From: Nitrospira sp.
GTDB lineage: Bacteria > Nitrospirota > Nitrospiria > Nitrospirales > Nitrospiraceae
Assembly (NCBI GenBank): GCA_024760545.1
Contig: CP060501.1
Span: 2,145,501-2,209,500, forward strand
Length of the DNA stretch: 64,000 nucleotides
Direction of reading: 5' to 3'
Shown here: positions 38,386 to 47,314 of the stretch, in pieces
Layout: the number at the start of each line of letters is the position of its first letter
Position numbering within the stretch: position 1 is the first letter of the stretch
Notes under the pieces: model-generated
Databases searched by the model: none
What the model was told of the DNA's origin: nothing
Seen by the model: the letters and a program-made list of their open reading frames with translations, nothing else
Position numbers and translations under genes: made by a program

Positions 38386-38776
38386 CTGAAAACCCGGCGC
38401 TACTACTTGGCATCGTTCCCGAAGTCCCCATCATTCACACACGACTTGCACCGACTCGCTGCGGAGAGCTGCCATGAGGCAACAGACAGTCGACCGTCTG
38501 TACTCTCCATCCGTCGCGACCATACTGCAGCTATTCAAGCAATACCATATACTGACGTGTAGTACAGTAAGTATTTTGTGCTATCTTCAGACTCGTGAAC
38601 AATGGTCGAACAGATACGGACCGCTCTCGGTTCGGAGGATAGATTCCGGCCTGGAACGTGTGAAGGTTAGTGACTAGTGGCAGAAGCGCAGAACGATGGA
38701 GGAAGTATCCGTCCTCAGGATGGAACGGCTTTCATCCTGAGGACTCTTAGAGAATGCATTTCACGAATACCCGGAC
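38386..38776. other. Intergenic region, 391 bases
   Basis: Lies between the 5' end of the membrane-protein gene (38385) and the 3' end of msrA (38777), so it must contain the promoter of the former. Three short plus-strand frames (about 38359-38910) lack ribosome sites and protein-like composition. The one clear structure is a 12-base-pair hairpin at 38711-38744. Confidence 0.5.
38711..38744. repeat. Perfect 12-bp inverted repeat near the msrA 3' end
   Basis: GTCCTCAGGATG at 38711-38722 and CATCCTGAGGAC at 38733-38744 are exact complements separated by a ten-base loop. There is no T run on either side, so it is not a standard intrinsic terminator. It lies about 33 bases past the msrA stop on the minus strand. 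It may stabilise the msrA 3' end or be a dispersed palindrome. Confidence 0.75.
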
Positions 38777-39397
38777 CTACGGCTTCCCCCAGAGCGCTTC
38801 CAACCGTTGGTCTCGGCCGCATCCGATTTTATAGTACTTATATCGGATCGGGTTCTTCTTGTAGAAATCCTGGTGATAGTCCTCGGCTGGATAGAAGGCT
38901 GATGCCTTGACCAATTGGGTCACGATCGGGGCAGGGAGCCGTTTGGATTGATCGAGCGCGCTCTTGGATTCTTCCGAAAGCCGCCTTTCGTCATCGGTCG
39001 TATAGAACACGACCGATCGGTATTGATTGCCAAAGTCGCAGAATTGCCCGTTCGGCGTAATGGGGTCGCTGTTGTGCCAGAAAGCATCCAATAGTTTCTG
39101 ATAACTGACCTTCGAAGGGTCATAGGTCACCTCGACGGACTCCGCGTGCCCCGTTTTCCCCGCTGAGACCTGTTCATAGGTGGGATTGGCGACCGTGCCG
39201 CCCATGTAGCCGGAGACCACTCCGAGCACGCCATCAACTTTCTCAAAAGCCAATTCCATGGACCAGAAACAACCGCCCGCAAAGTACGCTTTCGCGGTGG
39301 TCGCCGCGCTCAGTGATCCGCTCCAAGGCCAAGTAAAAAGCGTCGCCCAGGTCAGTAAACCAACTGCGAGGAATGTCAGTTGTCGCCGAATAGCCAT
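38777..39397 (-). CDS. msrA: Peptide-methionine (S)-S-oxide reductase, exported
   Basis: Repairs S-methionine sulfoxide. The catalytic Cys is in AGGCFWSMELAFEKVDGV, at residue 43. The family blocks SGYMGGTVANPTYEQVS and VTYDPSKVSYQKLLDAFW follow, and DPITPNGQFCDFGNQYRSV is intact. Residues 1-32 form a hydrophobic leader (signal peptide or anchor), so this copy should act in the periplasm, unlike the usual cytosolic MsrA. The ATG at 39397 is chosen because GGAGG precedes it; the open frame runs to 39496. No MsrB domain is fused. Confidence 0.95.
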   Translation of the reverse strand: MAIRRQLTFLAVGLLTWATLFTWPWSGSLSAATTAKAYFAGGCFWSMELAFEKVDGVLGVVSGYMGGTVANPTYEQVSAGKTGHAESVEVTYDPSKVSYQKLLDAFWHNSDPITPNGQFCDFGNQYRSVVFYTTDDERRLSEESKSALDQSKRLPAPIVTQLVKASAFYPAEDYHQDFYKKNPIRYKYYKIGCGRDQRLEALWGKP

Positions 39398-39492
39398 GAT
39401 TGCGTCCTCCCCCTCCATCGTCGTCCCAGGGTGACGATTCTTACATCTTACTACGGCGATCGATGGAAAGGTGGGTGGGCGTCCCTCGGTCT

Positions 39493-40035
39493 TCACACAG
39501 GCAGATAGGGATAGAGGTCCGGGTCCGCCCGGCGCGCGCGGCGTTGACGCCCATCCATGAGCTTCATGATGAGCTCAATCGCTTCTTCCGGGGATGCCGC
39601 CGCATTGACTAATCGCTTGTCGAGTTTGCGGAAGAAGGCCACGTCGGCTGACGAGGCTTCCACGAGAATGACGGGCTTGCCGGCTTTCACCGCCAGAGCG
39701 ACCTCCGACACAGTCCCTGATCCAGTCAGCCCGCACGCCACGACCACGTGGCTCGTCAAGACATTGATGTTGTTACGGCCGCTCCCCATTTCCGTGATGA
39801 TCGACACATCCACATGGCGAGACACCTTGTCCTTGGCCGTGGGCAGGATCCCGATGGTCAAGCTTCCGCCGACCCGTTTGGCGCCTTCACAGGCGGCATC
39901 CATCACCCCGACGTCACGGCCACCCGTCAAGACGACCCAGCCGCGCCGCGCAATGAATTCTCCAAGGACGCGCGCATTATCGAGATCCCTTTTTGCCGCT
40001 TTCGCCGGCCCCATCACTCCTACAACAAATCGCAT
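39493..40035 (-). CDS. TIGR00725-type Rossmann protein (LOG/DprA-like fold)
   Basis: A 180-residue protein of the lysine-decarboxylase-like/LOG superfamily. It begins RFVVGVMGPAKAAK and contains WVVLTGGRDVGVMDAACEGAKRVGG, with the phosphate-binding tract GLTGSGTVSEVALAVKAGKPVILVEAS near residue 102. Members are often near molybdenum-cofactor carriers or are cytokinin-type phosphoribohydrolases, but this family's own function is not established. The ATG at 40035 (after GTG 40038) follows TAGGAG. The TPR gene lies upstream. Confidence 0.8.
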   Translation of the reverse strand: MRFVVGVMGPAKAAKRDLDNARVLGEFIARRGWVVLTGGRDVGVMDAACEGAKRVGGSLTIGILPTAKDKVSRHVDVSIITEMGSGRNNINVLTSHVVVACGLTGSGTVSEVALAVKAGKPVILVEASSADVAFFRKLDKRLVNAAASPEEAIELIMKLMDGRQRRARRADPDLYPYLPV

Positions 40036-40065
40036 CACGCGCTCCTACAATGCTCGTATAGATTC

Positions 40066-41703
40066 TTACAATCGAGAGGACGTTAACGTCACATCGGCGT
40101 GGGTCCAGATACTCTTGAGCTGCTCTTCCATGGCGTTCGCCTCACTGTCTTTCTGCTGAGCACGGAGGCTCTGGATCAGCCCGAAGTAGGCCCAGCCGTT
40201 CTCGGGGTTTTTGGCCAAATCAGCCCGGTAGACCACTGCCGCCTCACCTGGTTGACCGGCCCTCAGCAATACCGCGCCTAGATAATGACGAACCGGAATC
40301 GGCCAGAAGGAAGGCTCGGCATACGGCAGGGCCTCTTCCAGCTTGACAGCCTCCACCAACGCCTTGATCGCTTCATCGTATCGTTTGCGATGGGTCGCGA
40401 TCTCACCGGCCAGGAGTCGCTCCGCGATCTTGACCAAGGCCCGTTCGGTTTTCTCCTCCGTAGTGCGATTGCGTCCGAAGCGTTTCGCCATGTCGGCCAG
40501 CACCGCATGTTCGCCCTCGGATCCCGGCAGGCGGCCCGAAGCCGCGAGCGCCATTCCCCTTCCCAGCCGCCACATGGCCTGCTGTAGCCGCAACCCCTTG
40601 GGAGGGGCCGGTTCACGCAGCAGCTCGTCCCATTGCCCAAACCGGATCATCGACCACAACGGTACCGGAAGGTACAGTTCTTTCCACCGATCCTTCCGCG
40701 CTTCCTCCTCGGTGATCGTTCCGGTCAGTTGGCGGGCAACCTTCAAGGCTTCAGTTCTTCGTCCCTCCATCGCCAACGAAGCCCAGAGGAAATGAAGATT
40801 GTGCGTGTAGTAGCCATCACTATAGTTGCCGCTCAATGTTCTCCCGTTCAGATAGTCCTGATCAACCTTTGCCGCATGCGTATTGCGTTCCACGGCCTCA
40901 TGGTACCGTCCCAGCCTAATGTAGATATGGGCGGGCATGTGAACCAAGTGACCGGCGCCCGGCATCAGCGCGGGCAACCGTTCCGCACAGTCCAGCGCCC
41001 GTTCCGGAGCCGAGGAAGCTTCCACACTGTGGATATAGAAATGGCAGGCACCAGGATGATTCGGGAACCGCGCCAGAATGGACTCCAACGTGGAGACGAT
41101 TTCCTCGGTGCCGGGCTTGGGGCGGCCATCCGCCGTCCACAAATCCCATGGCCTCAAGTCCATCATCGCTTCAGCGAACAACACCCCTGCATCCGGATCG
41201 TCAGGAAACCGTCGCCATAACGCGCGCATGGCATCCGCATAGGCCTTATCGAGAGCCGCACGCCCATGATTCTTCCCGCTGTATCGCTTGCCGAGCGCAT
41301 CGATGTAGGCCTGTTCAGCAGCGGTCGCTTGCGCGCTGTGCGATCGGGCCTTCTGCAGAGCATCTCCTGCACGTCGTTCGTCCGTCTTACTCATCGTCGC
41401 ATTGATGTTCGGTCCCAGCGCGAGTGCTACTCCCCAGTAGGCCATTGCCGCCGACGGATCGAGACGAGCGGCCTCTTCGAAGGCCCGAATCGCTTCTTCA
41501 TGGTTGAAGGCGTAGACCAAGCGCAAACCTTGATCAAAGTATTTTTGGGCCTCTTCAGAAGTTGTCGTGATGGCGTGATGGTGGGTGCCGAGATTGTCAA
41601 AGAGCGGCACCCAAGGCGCATGGAGTTCGGCGGCCACTCCGATGGCGTGCGGAGTCAGAGTCAGCCAGAACACACTGCACAGCAGTAGGCTAGGGATCCT
41701 CAT
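40066..41703 (-). CDS. Secreted tetratricopeptide-repeat protein
   Basis: A 545-residue protein with a signal peptide (about 1-24, ending GVAAE). TPR-like helical pairs run through the mature part. The clearest is DQGLRLVYAFNHEEAIRAFEEAARLDPSAAMAYWGVA near residue 60. Others are near 250-290 (MPAHIYIRLGRYHEAVE) and at the C-terminus (LLRAGQPGEAAVVYRADLAKNPENGWAYFG). It is likely a periplasmic scaffold. The family is common in environmental genomes without a known function. A GTG start at 41724 is possible but the ATG at 41703 gives a clean signal peptide. Confidence 0.78.
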   Translation of the reverse strand: MRIPSLLLCSVFWLTLTPHAIGVAAELHAPWVPLFDNLGTHHHAITTTSEEAQKYFDQGLRLVYAFNHEEAIRAFEEAARLDPSAAMAYWGVALALGPNINATMSKTDERRAGDALQKARSHSAQATAAEQAYIDALGKRYSGKNHGRAALDKAYADAMRALWRRFPDDPDAGVLFAEAMMDLRPWDLWTADGRPKPGTEEIVSTLESILARFPNHPGACHFYIHSVEASSAPERALDCAERLPALMPGAGHLVHMPAHIYIRLGRYHEAVERNTHAAKVDQDYLNGRTLSGNYSDGYYTHNLHFLWASLAMEGRRTEALKVARQLTGTITEEEARKDRWKELYLPVPLWSMIRFGQWDELLREPAPPKGLRLQQAMWRLGRGMALAASGRLPGSEGEHAVLADMAKRFGRNRTTEEKTERALVKIAERLLAGEIATHRKRYDEAIKALVEAVKLEEALPYAEPSFWPIPVRHYLGAVLLRAGQPGEAAVVYRADLAKNPENGWAYFGLIQSLRAQQKDSEANAMEEQLKSIWTHADVTLTSSRL

Positions 41704-41951
41704 GAACTGCTTTGTAGCAGACACGACCTCGACCTGGCTAGATAATGAGTAATCTATGTGATCGATGGGTTGGATCAGGAGGGCTCGCCCTCTCTTGGTT
41801 GAAACACTCTCGGGATGAATTCCGAGTAGACGGCCGACAGGGTTTCGACCGAAGGTTTCTTCGATGGTCGTGATGGAAGGGAAGAGGTACCAGCGCTCCG
41901 GGTGTGGGTCGAACCAGGCTCAGCGATCAAGTCGGTCACACCACGCGCGGT

Positions 41952-42605
41952 TTATAGATTGAGGGACGGGCCTTCGCTTTCCTGAGGCGCAATCGGCTTG
42001 TCCTTTAGGATCGGCTTTTTCCGTACGACTCGATTCCGTTTGGCCGAAGCGGCAATACTCTCACCGGCCGCCGCGGAAAAGATACCCGCTTCGAGTTCCT
42101 TCCCAAGGTGGACAAGCACCTGCTGCTGAGAAACCACCAGCGATTTTAGTTCCTGAATTTGTGTGGAGAGGCGGGCGATATCTTCCTGCTGCCCAAGAAG
42201 AAACGCTCTCAGTTCAGCGACTTCCTCCGGTTGGACAAGAGCCGGTGCCGGCTGTTGTTCGGTCACGGCTTCTTCGATAATGGTAGTTCCGGCTTCCCGG
42301 AGTTGCTCTACGCCCGCCGTTGCACTAGGCGCACCATCCATGAGCTGATCCGGCTTGATCTCAATCTGCTCTGTCGTGAGGCTGATGGGCTGTGGGTCGG
42401 CTGCGGCAGGAACAGGCGGCGGAGTTTCTTCTTCATACCGCGTCACACGTGCAAAGAATTCAACCGCCTTGCGCCAGCACACTGCTACGGCATCGAGCAT
42501 CAGTTGACCGTATGGCGCATTCGTCGGTCGGGCCTCGTCTATCTGCTTCTGCGAGGGAATACGATGAATGAGGTTGATCGGCTCTTTGTTGAATCGCTGC
42601 GCCAT
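41952..42605 (-). CDS. Unknown protein with C-terminal coiled coil
   Basis: A 217-residue protein without a signal peptide or membrane helix. A short N-terminal domain (1-55, including YGQLMLDAVAVCWRKAVEFFARV) is followed by a Pro/Ala-rich linker and a coiled coil (about 128-170, EEVAELRAFLLGQQEDIARL). It closes with a basic segment (RNRVVRKKP) and a disordered end. I do not recognise it. The arrangement resembles adaptor or nucleoid-like proteins but this is only a shape argument. The ATG at 42605 starts a clean frame; the nearest gene on the same strand is tldE. Confidence 0.6.
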   Translation of the reverse strand: MAQRFNKEPINLIHRIPSQKQIDEARPTNAPYGQLMLDAVAVCWRKAVEFFARVTRYEEETPPPVPAAADPQPISLTTEQIEIKPDQLMDGAPSATAGVEQLREAGTTIIEEAVTEQQPAPALVQPEEVAELRAFLLGQQEDIARLSTQIQELKSLVVSQQQVLVHLGKELEAGIFSAAAGESIAASAKRNRVVRKKPILKDKPIAPQESEGPSLNL

Positions 42606-42716
42606 GTAACAACTTTCCGTCGGGGTCCAAATTAATTACCTACTACTGGCGGAAGAAAGAGTCAATCTTTTTATCCAGATAAGCCGTCCAAGAGGTTCTT
42701 ATTCCTCATGACCCTG

Positions 42717-44057
42717 CTAAAAACGGGTCACGCTGGAAAACTGAAATCGAGGCAGGACCATGGCCGGGACCAGCATCTTACCGGTCTCTGAATTCACCGC
42801 CTCCATCGGCGAAGTCCACCTGTCGATATGTCGAAATACCTGGAGCGGGCTTTCGTGAAAGCGGAAGTTTTTGACTGCCGAGACAACCTCTCCCTTTTCG
42901 ACCAGAAACGTGCCGTCCCGGGTCATGCCGGTCAGTATGAGCTCGCGAGGATTCACGGGGCGGATGTACCAAAAGTTTGTCACCAAAATCGCGCGTTCCG
43001 CACCCTTGATAAGGTCCTGAATTGAATGTGCCGGAGGTCCTTCGACCGACAACGCAGGGGCTTCCAATGTCGGAATGATTTTCACACCATCGGTCTTCGC
43101 CGTAAATCGGTCGTAGACCAGCTGTTTTAAGATCCCACGATCGATCCACACCGAATCCGTACTCGGCAACCCCTCATGGGTAAATCCTTCTCCAAGTAGA
43201 TCGGCATGATCCGGAATATTCCGAAGTGTCAGCCGTTCGTCCACGATCGTGTGTCCCAGTTTGCCGGCGAAAGGACTCGTCCCTTTCATGTACGACTTGG
43301 CATCCAGTGACCATAGCAACCATGCCCAGAGGCCGGCCACAGCGGCCGGTTCAAGAATGACGGCATACCGTCCCGCCGGGAGTTCGCATGCATCACGGCC
43401 TCGCTTCGCCTTCGTAATGGCGGCGAGCGTCCGCTCTTGAACTTTTAAATGATCGATCGACCGGTGGGCTGCCGCGCTCCACCCCGTCGCATCACCCGCT
43501 TGCACGGTCAGGCTGAACCTCGCATCGGCTCGACGTTCATAGCCGAACAGTCCATTCTCGGCGGCGATCCCGACCGCGGTCCCTGATGACGACACCACGC
43601 CCGCGGCCATGAGATTCTCCATCCGGCATTGACCGATCGCTTCAGTGGCGTATTCCAGACGTCGCACCGGCCCCGCTGCCACCGTCTCCGATTTGGCCGT
43701 CTCTCGGATGGGAAACCGGCAAGGAGCGGGAGGCGGAAGATATTCGGGATCGGCCGGTGACACTCGAGCGATCCGCTCGGCACGGGCCAACGCATCCTGG
43801 ATCGACCCGGCGGTAAAATCCGTGGTGCTCGCCGTCCCATGCCGCCCGCCAAAGGCGACCGTTATCGTCAGCATACCGCGCCGGGCATCGACATTCTGGA
43901 TGACTTGATTGTTGGCAAACCGTGTCGTTCCGGCATGGTGATCGCGAAGACTCACGATCGTATGGTCAGCCGACGAGCGAGTCATGATCATGTCGCTGAG
44001 AAAGCGGAACTCGTCGTGGCTGGTCATCTTCGGCCACTTGTCACTCAGGACGGTCAT
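42717..44057 (-). CDS. tldE: TldE/PmbA-family metalloprotease subunit
   Basis: Non-catalytic partner of the TldD-TldE protease that removes leader peptides and degrades small unfolded peptides. It lacks the HExxxH zinc motif, as expected for TldE. The 446-residue product shows the U62/PmbA blocks TTRFANNQVIQNVDARRG near residue 45, and ELPAGRYAVILEPAAVAGLWAWLLWSLDAKSYMKGTSPF-like sequence in the middle. The start ATG at 44057 overlaps the tldD stop (ATGA) and has GAAGGGAG upstream; the longer open frame reaches into tldD and is rejected. Confidence 0.93.
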   Translation of the reverse strand: MTVLSDKWPKMTSHDEFRFLSDMIMTRSSADHTIVSLRDHHAGTTRFANNQVIQNVDARRGMLTITVAFGGRHGTASTTDFTAGSIQDALARAERIARVSPADPEYLPPPAPCRFPIRETAKSETVAAGPVRRLEYATEAIGQCRMENLMAAGVVSSSGTAVGIAAENGLFGYERRADARFSLTVQAGDATGWSAAAHRSIDHLKVQERTLAAITKAKRGRDACELPAGRYAVILEPAAVAGLWAWLLWSLDAKSYMKGTSPFAGKLGHTIVDERLTLRNIPDHADLLGEGFTHEGLPSTDSVWIDRGILKQLVYDRFTAKTDGVKIIPTLEAPALSVEGPPAHSIQDLIKGAERAILVTNFWYIRPVNPRELILTGMTRDGTFLVEKGEVVSAVKNFRFHESPLQVFRHIDRWTSPMEAVNSETGKMLVPAMVLPRFQFSSVTRF

Positions 44058-45511
44058 GAGCTCCCTTCGCCTCTGATCACTTGGACGCGGCGAAACCTTG
44101 CCGGAGAGGCGGCATGGGTCATCCACCCAGACTGCCCCGGCTGCCCCTTCCCACAGGTAATGAAGCCGTACCGGCGGCGAGAGGTCCGATCGGCAACCCC
44201 GTCGCAGCTGTTCCAGAATTCCGGGGTGATCCCATGATAGATCACGTCCCGCAGCATGTGAGTCCGTCTGCCGTTTTCAATCAGCCAGAACGCATCGCCG
44301 CCGAACTGGAAATTGTAGCGGCGCTGATCGATGCTATAGGACCCATGGCCTTCGATATAGATGCCGCGTTGCACGTCTTCGATCAGTTGATCGCGCGTTG
44401 CCTCACCCGCTTCGAGCCCGATATTGGCGATACGCACGATCGGAATATTCGCCCAGCCGTCGGCCCGATTCGAGCCGCGCGAACGAGACTCACCTATCTT
44501 CGGCGCCACTTCTCGGTTCGTGCAGTACCCGACGAAGATCCCGTTGCGGACAATGTCCCATTGCTGGCACATCACCCCGTCGTCATCGTAGCCGGTCGCG
44601 GCCAGTGTTTCTGATTCGGTGTTATCGGCCACGAGGCTCACGGCTGGTGAGCCATAGCGAAAGTTGCCTCGCTTGTCGGTCGTCAGGAAGCTGGTCCCGG
44701 CGTAATTGGCCTCGTACCCGATCGCGCGGTCCAGTTCACTCGGATGGCCACAGGATTCATGGATCGTCAAGGACAGATGCTCCGGGTCGAGCACCAGGTC
44801 ATAGTGGCCGGCATCGACCGCCGGAGCGGTGACTTTCTCGACTGCTTGATCGGCAACGCGCGAAGCCTCCCGCAGGAAGTCCGCCTCTTCGATCAGTTCA
44901 TAGCCTTTCCTGAGGTGAGGCGTGTTGAAGCTGCGCGAGGCAAACCGGCCTTCGTGTAGCGCGGTCGCCGAGCACTCGCCTTGCCCCGCCAATAGATCGA
45001 ACTCCAAGTGCGTTCCTTCACTCGAGACAAACAACTTTTTGTCCCGGCGCGCCCACAGGCCGGCACTGCTTCTCGCAATACCGGATTGCCGCTGCAGTGT
45101 GTCCATCGTCTGGAGCAGCAAGTCGGCCTTCTTCTCCAACGGCACGCTGAACGGGTCGATGCGGTACGGTGTGACGACACGGTCACGATAAACCGGCTCC
45201 GCCGCCAATCGTACTTTTTCGATGGCGACCGACGCAGAACCCTTGGCGATCTCGACGGCCAGATCTGCGACCCGCGGCACTTCTTCAAGGGACAGAATCG
45301 AACTCGCCGCAAACCCCCACGCTCCATGATAGAGCACACGCACGCCGAACCCTTGGTCATGAACGTCTCGGATCGAGGCAATTCGCCGATCTTCACCCTC
45401 GAGCTGTTCCGTGATGCTGTCCTGAATGCGAATATCGCCGTACTCGGCACCCGAGGCCGCAATACGCTTGAGCGCAAGCTCGGCGAACTCGTCCCACGTT
45501 GGAGTGTGCAT
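44054..45511 (-). CDS. tldD: TldD metalloprotease subunit
   Basis: Catalytic subunit of the TldD-TldE zinc protease. The zinc motif HESCGH lies near residue 250, with the usual Asp/Glu-rich surround, and the late YCTNREVAPKIGESRSRGSNRADGW and GGDAFWLIENGRRTHML blocks are typical U62 sequence. The size (485 residues) matches TldD. The ATG at 45511 gives the standard N-terminus (LALKRIAASGAEYGDIRIQD). tldE follows with a four-base overlap, so the two subunits are made together. Confidence 0.95.
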   Translation of the reverse strand: MHTPTWDEFAELALKRIAASGAEYGDIRIQDSITEQLEGEDRRIASIRDVHDQGFGVRVLYHGAWGFAASSILSLEEVPRVADLAVEIAKGSASVAIEKVRLAAEPVYRDRVVTPYRIDPFSVPLEKKADLLLQTMDTLQRQSGIARSSAGLWARRDKKLFVSSEGTHLEFDLLAGQGECSATALHEGRFASRSFNTPHLRKGYELIEEADFLREASRVADQAVEKVTAPAVDAGHYDLVLDPEHLSLTIHESCGHPSELDRAIGYEANYAGTSFLTTDKRGNFRYGSPAVSLVADNTESETLAATGYDDDGVMCQQWDIVRNGIFVGYCTNREVAPKIGESRSRGSNRADGWANIPIVRIANIGLEAGEATRDQLIEDVQRGIYIEGHGSYSIDQRRYNFQFGGDAFWLIENGRRTHMLRDVIYHGITPEFWNSCDGVADRTSRRRYGFITCGKGQPGQSGWMTHAASPARFRRVQVIRGEGSS

Positions 45512-45718
45512 GCCGCGATTCTCACAGTGAACGAATGCAGAACGAAATCAGTATAACAGGTGGGAAGCGAAACGGTGAGCGTATTGAGATCACTGGAACG
45601 CGACGACCATTCCTAATGACAAGCCATACCGATGGGTCTAACTGAATGGCGTCGGCAATGAAACTCGATCTTGCTGATAATCTTCGACGAGCTTACCGAT
45701 GCTCTCGTGATGTCTCCT

Positions 45719-45982
45719 TCACAACCGACCCTTCAACCGCTCATAACCCTTCTTCAATTCTTCGATGGCCAGACCCAGCGCGGTGCTGACAGATTCCGCT
45801 GTCTTGCCTGCTTCCTCCCGCGCCCCCTCCAATTTTGGTTTTATCTCTTCCCACTGTTTCTCTAAGCGGGCCCATTCGTCCTTTGCGTCCGCCTTCGCCA
45901 GATGAAGCTGGACTTGCAGCTCGTCGCGCTGCTGCTTGAGATACTCCACCGCTTTCGTGATCTGCTCTTTTGCGTCCGCCAT
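45719..45982 (-). CDS. Small coiled-coil protein, unknown
   Basis: An 87-residue, highly charged helical protein (MADAKEQITKAVEYLKQQRDEL...), predicted to be one long coiled coil. A ribosome site AGAGGAG precedes ATG 45982. It resembles small stress-linked coiled-coil or phasin-like proteins but no specific family can be named. It stands between tldD and the cupin gene as a separate short unit. Confidence 0.7.
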   Translation of the reverse strand: MADAKEQITKAVEYLKQQRDELQVQLHLAKADAKDEWARLEKQWEEIKPKLEGAREEAGKTAESVSTALGLAIEELKKGYERLKGRL

Positions 45983-46067
45983 GGGCTTTGCTCCTCTTCT
46001 TCTAAGTGTGAAAGTGCGCCGTTGTTACTTCAACTCGAGCGTGTGTCCGTCAAGCGGGCGATGCTGG

Positions 46068-46511
46068 TCACACCGCAACAGTTACCCCATTACGCTTGAG
46101 CACATCAAGTAGCTTTGGCACATCCGGCGGTCCAGGAGGAATCTCCTTGTCGATCGCCGTGAACATCTGAGCCGCTAACGCACCAGGCCCGGTAATCTCG
46201 AGCATCTGACCACCCCCACTTCCGTAACGAAAGCCATGCACGGTTCCTCGCGGAACGTGCACGAGAGTCCCAGCTGTGCAGTCGTAGTCGTTCCCATCGC
46301 ACAGGAAGTGAATCTCACCTTTCAAGACGTAGAACGCTTCGTCCCAATCGTGGCGATGCGGTGGAGGGCCTGTTCCTTCCGCGCCCTGCTGCAAAGTGAT
46401 CCCATAGCTCTGCGTCGCCGCGTTCGACGCCAACACCGTCACCTGTGTTCCGACCACATTCAACGCGGGCTCATGCTGATCCGGTCTCAAAATAATCGGT
46501 TGAACGCTCAT
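46068..46511 (-). CDS. Cupin-domain protein
   Basis: A 147-residue single-domain cupin. Motif 1 is GPPPHRHDWDEAFYVLKGEIHF near residue 48, with both His, Asp and Glu metal ligands, and motif 2 is PRGTVHGFR near residue 94. The fold suggests a small oxygenase or isomerase, or a sugar- or ligand-binding sensor; the substrate is unknown. The ATG at 46511 has AGGAGG upstream; an earlier open start at 46556 is rejected on that basis. It borders the accessory region that starts near 46.6 kb. Confidence 0.9.
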   Translation of the reverse strand: MSVQPIILRPDQHEPALNVVGTQVTVLASNAATQSYGITLQQGAEGTGPPPHRHDWDEAFYVLKGEIHFLCDGNDYDCTAGTLVHVPRGTVHGFRYGSGGGQMLEITGPGALAAQMFTAIDKEIPPGPPDVPKLLDVLKRNGVTVAV

Positions 46512-46655
46512 GATCTCGCTGCCTCCTGCAAATAAGGAGATTGTGTGCCGTACCACCTAACATGCCGCTTCAGCTACGGAGCATCATAATCGCGTGAAGC
46601 GCCTACACTAGCAAGCTCCCGCTGAGCCGCAGATCGCTTGATGCATACCGAATCG

Positions 46656-47201
46656 CTAGCCAAAGTCCTCAACGGCGGACATAAACAAACACACTTGACC
46701 AGACCGTTGCTGGCCACCTGAGTCAACCAGTACGACGGTATGGCCTGACGTCGCAAGGGTTCGGATATCGGAGGCTACCAATTCGCATTTACTTGCCGGA
46801 ATCGGCGTGTAATCCCACGTTGGATGTTCACGCAACTCTATCGCTAGGTCCTGATGCCAATGGTGAAGCCATTCTCGAAACGAGAGTTGTCCCAGATGCG
46901 AGCTTGCCGAATCGAATCCGCCCCAAAAGCTATAGAAGGAGAACTCACTCGGTCCTCCGGGTTTGGAACCAAGAAGCGAAACGATTGCTGTCTTCGGTCG
47001 CGGCAATCCTAGAACCCATCGATGAACCAGTTTGTCCGACACGTAAGCGTTCTTGCTACCTTCCTTCCCAGTCCTTCCGGGCCTCGCACATGTGAAAAAT
47101 CGCACTGCACCGTTGCATCCACCTGCTCTCCAACGACGAAGCCTGTATGGTTTCAGTGGCTTCATTTCCAGTCTGACTCCCCGCAGTTCATAGGCACGCA
47201 C
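46656..47201 (-). CDS. Unrecognised protein with a degenerate phosphatase-like loop
   Basis: A 181-residue protein, possibly beginning with GTG at 47201, where GGAAGG stands about six bases upstream; the frame is open to 47246. It reads PYRLRRWRAGGCNGAVRFFTCARPGR early and AIVSLLGSKPGGPSEFSFYSFWGGF in the middle. Near the end, at 159-168, VDSGGQQRSG lies where a protein-tyrosine phosphatase P-loop would read HCxxGxxR(S/T)G. The catalytic Cys position is Asp, so a pseudophosphatase or chance likeness are both possible. The protein ends 13 residues after this loop, unlike full phosphatases. I do not recognise a family. Confidence 0.55.
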   Translation of the reverse strand: MRAYELRGVRLEMKPLKPYRLRRWRAGGCNGAVRFFTCARPGRTGKEGSKNAYVSDKLVHRWVLGLPRPKTAIVSLLGSKPGGPSEFSFYSFWGGFDSASSHLGQLSFREWLHHWHQDLAIELREHPTWDYTPIPASKCELVASDIRTLATSGHTVVLVDSGGQQRSGQVCLFMSAVEDFG

Positions 47202-47299
47202 GGCTGTCCTTCCTCTAACTTTTGAGTGTGACCCCGAGCGAGGCAAGCACAGTGTTGAGTGCTTTCTCGCAGTCGGATACCAGTGCGCGGAGGAAGTTT

Positions 47300-47314
47300 A
47301 GGGGTCAGACCCCT
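47300..47314. repeat. REP-like palindrome
   Basis: AGGGGTC, a central A, then GACCCCT: a perfect inverted repeat with 7-base arms, next to the pseudogene's TAA. The pattern (A)GGGGTC-x-GACCCC(T) is one I associate with REP-type palindromes mobilised by RAYT/Y1 transposases in soil and freshwater bacteria. No such transposase is in the window. Copies elsewhere were not found by eye. Confidence 0.55.

Noticed and set aside
38359-38910. Three short plus-strand frames between the membrane-protein gene and msrA
   Set aside because: No ribosome sites, overlapping one another and the hairpin, with unlikely composition.
41795-41815. Palindrome GAGGGCTCGCCCTC near 41.8 kb
   Set aside because: The arms meet with almost no loop and nothing around it suggests a site or terminator; likely chance.
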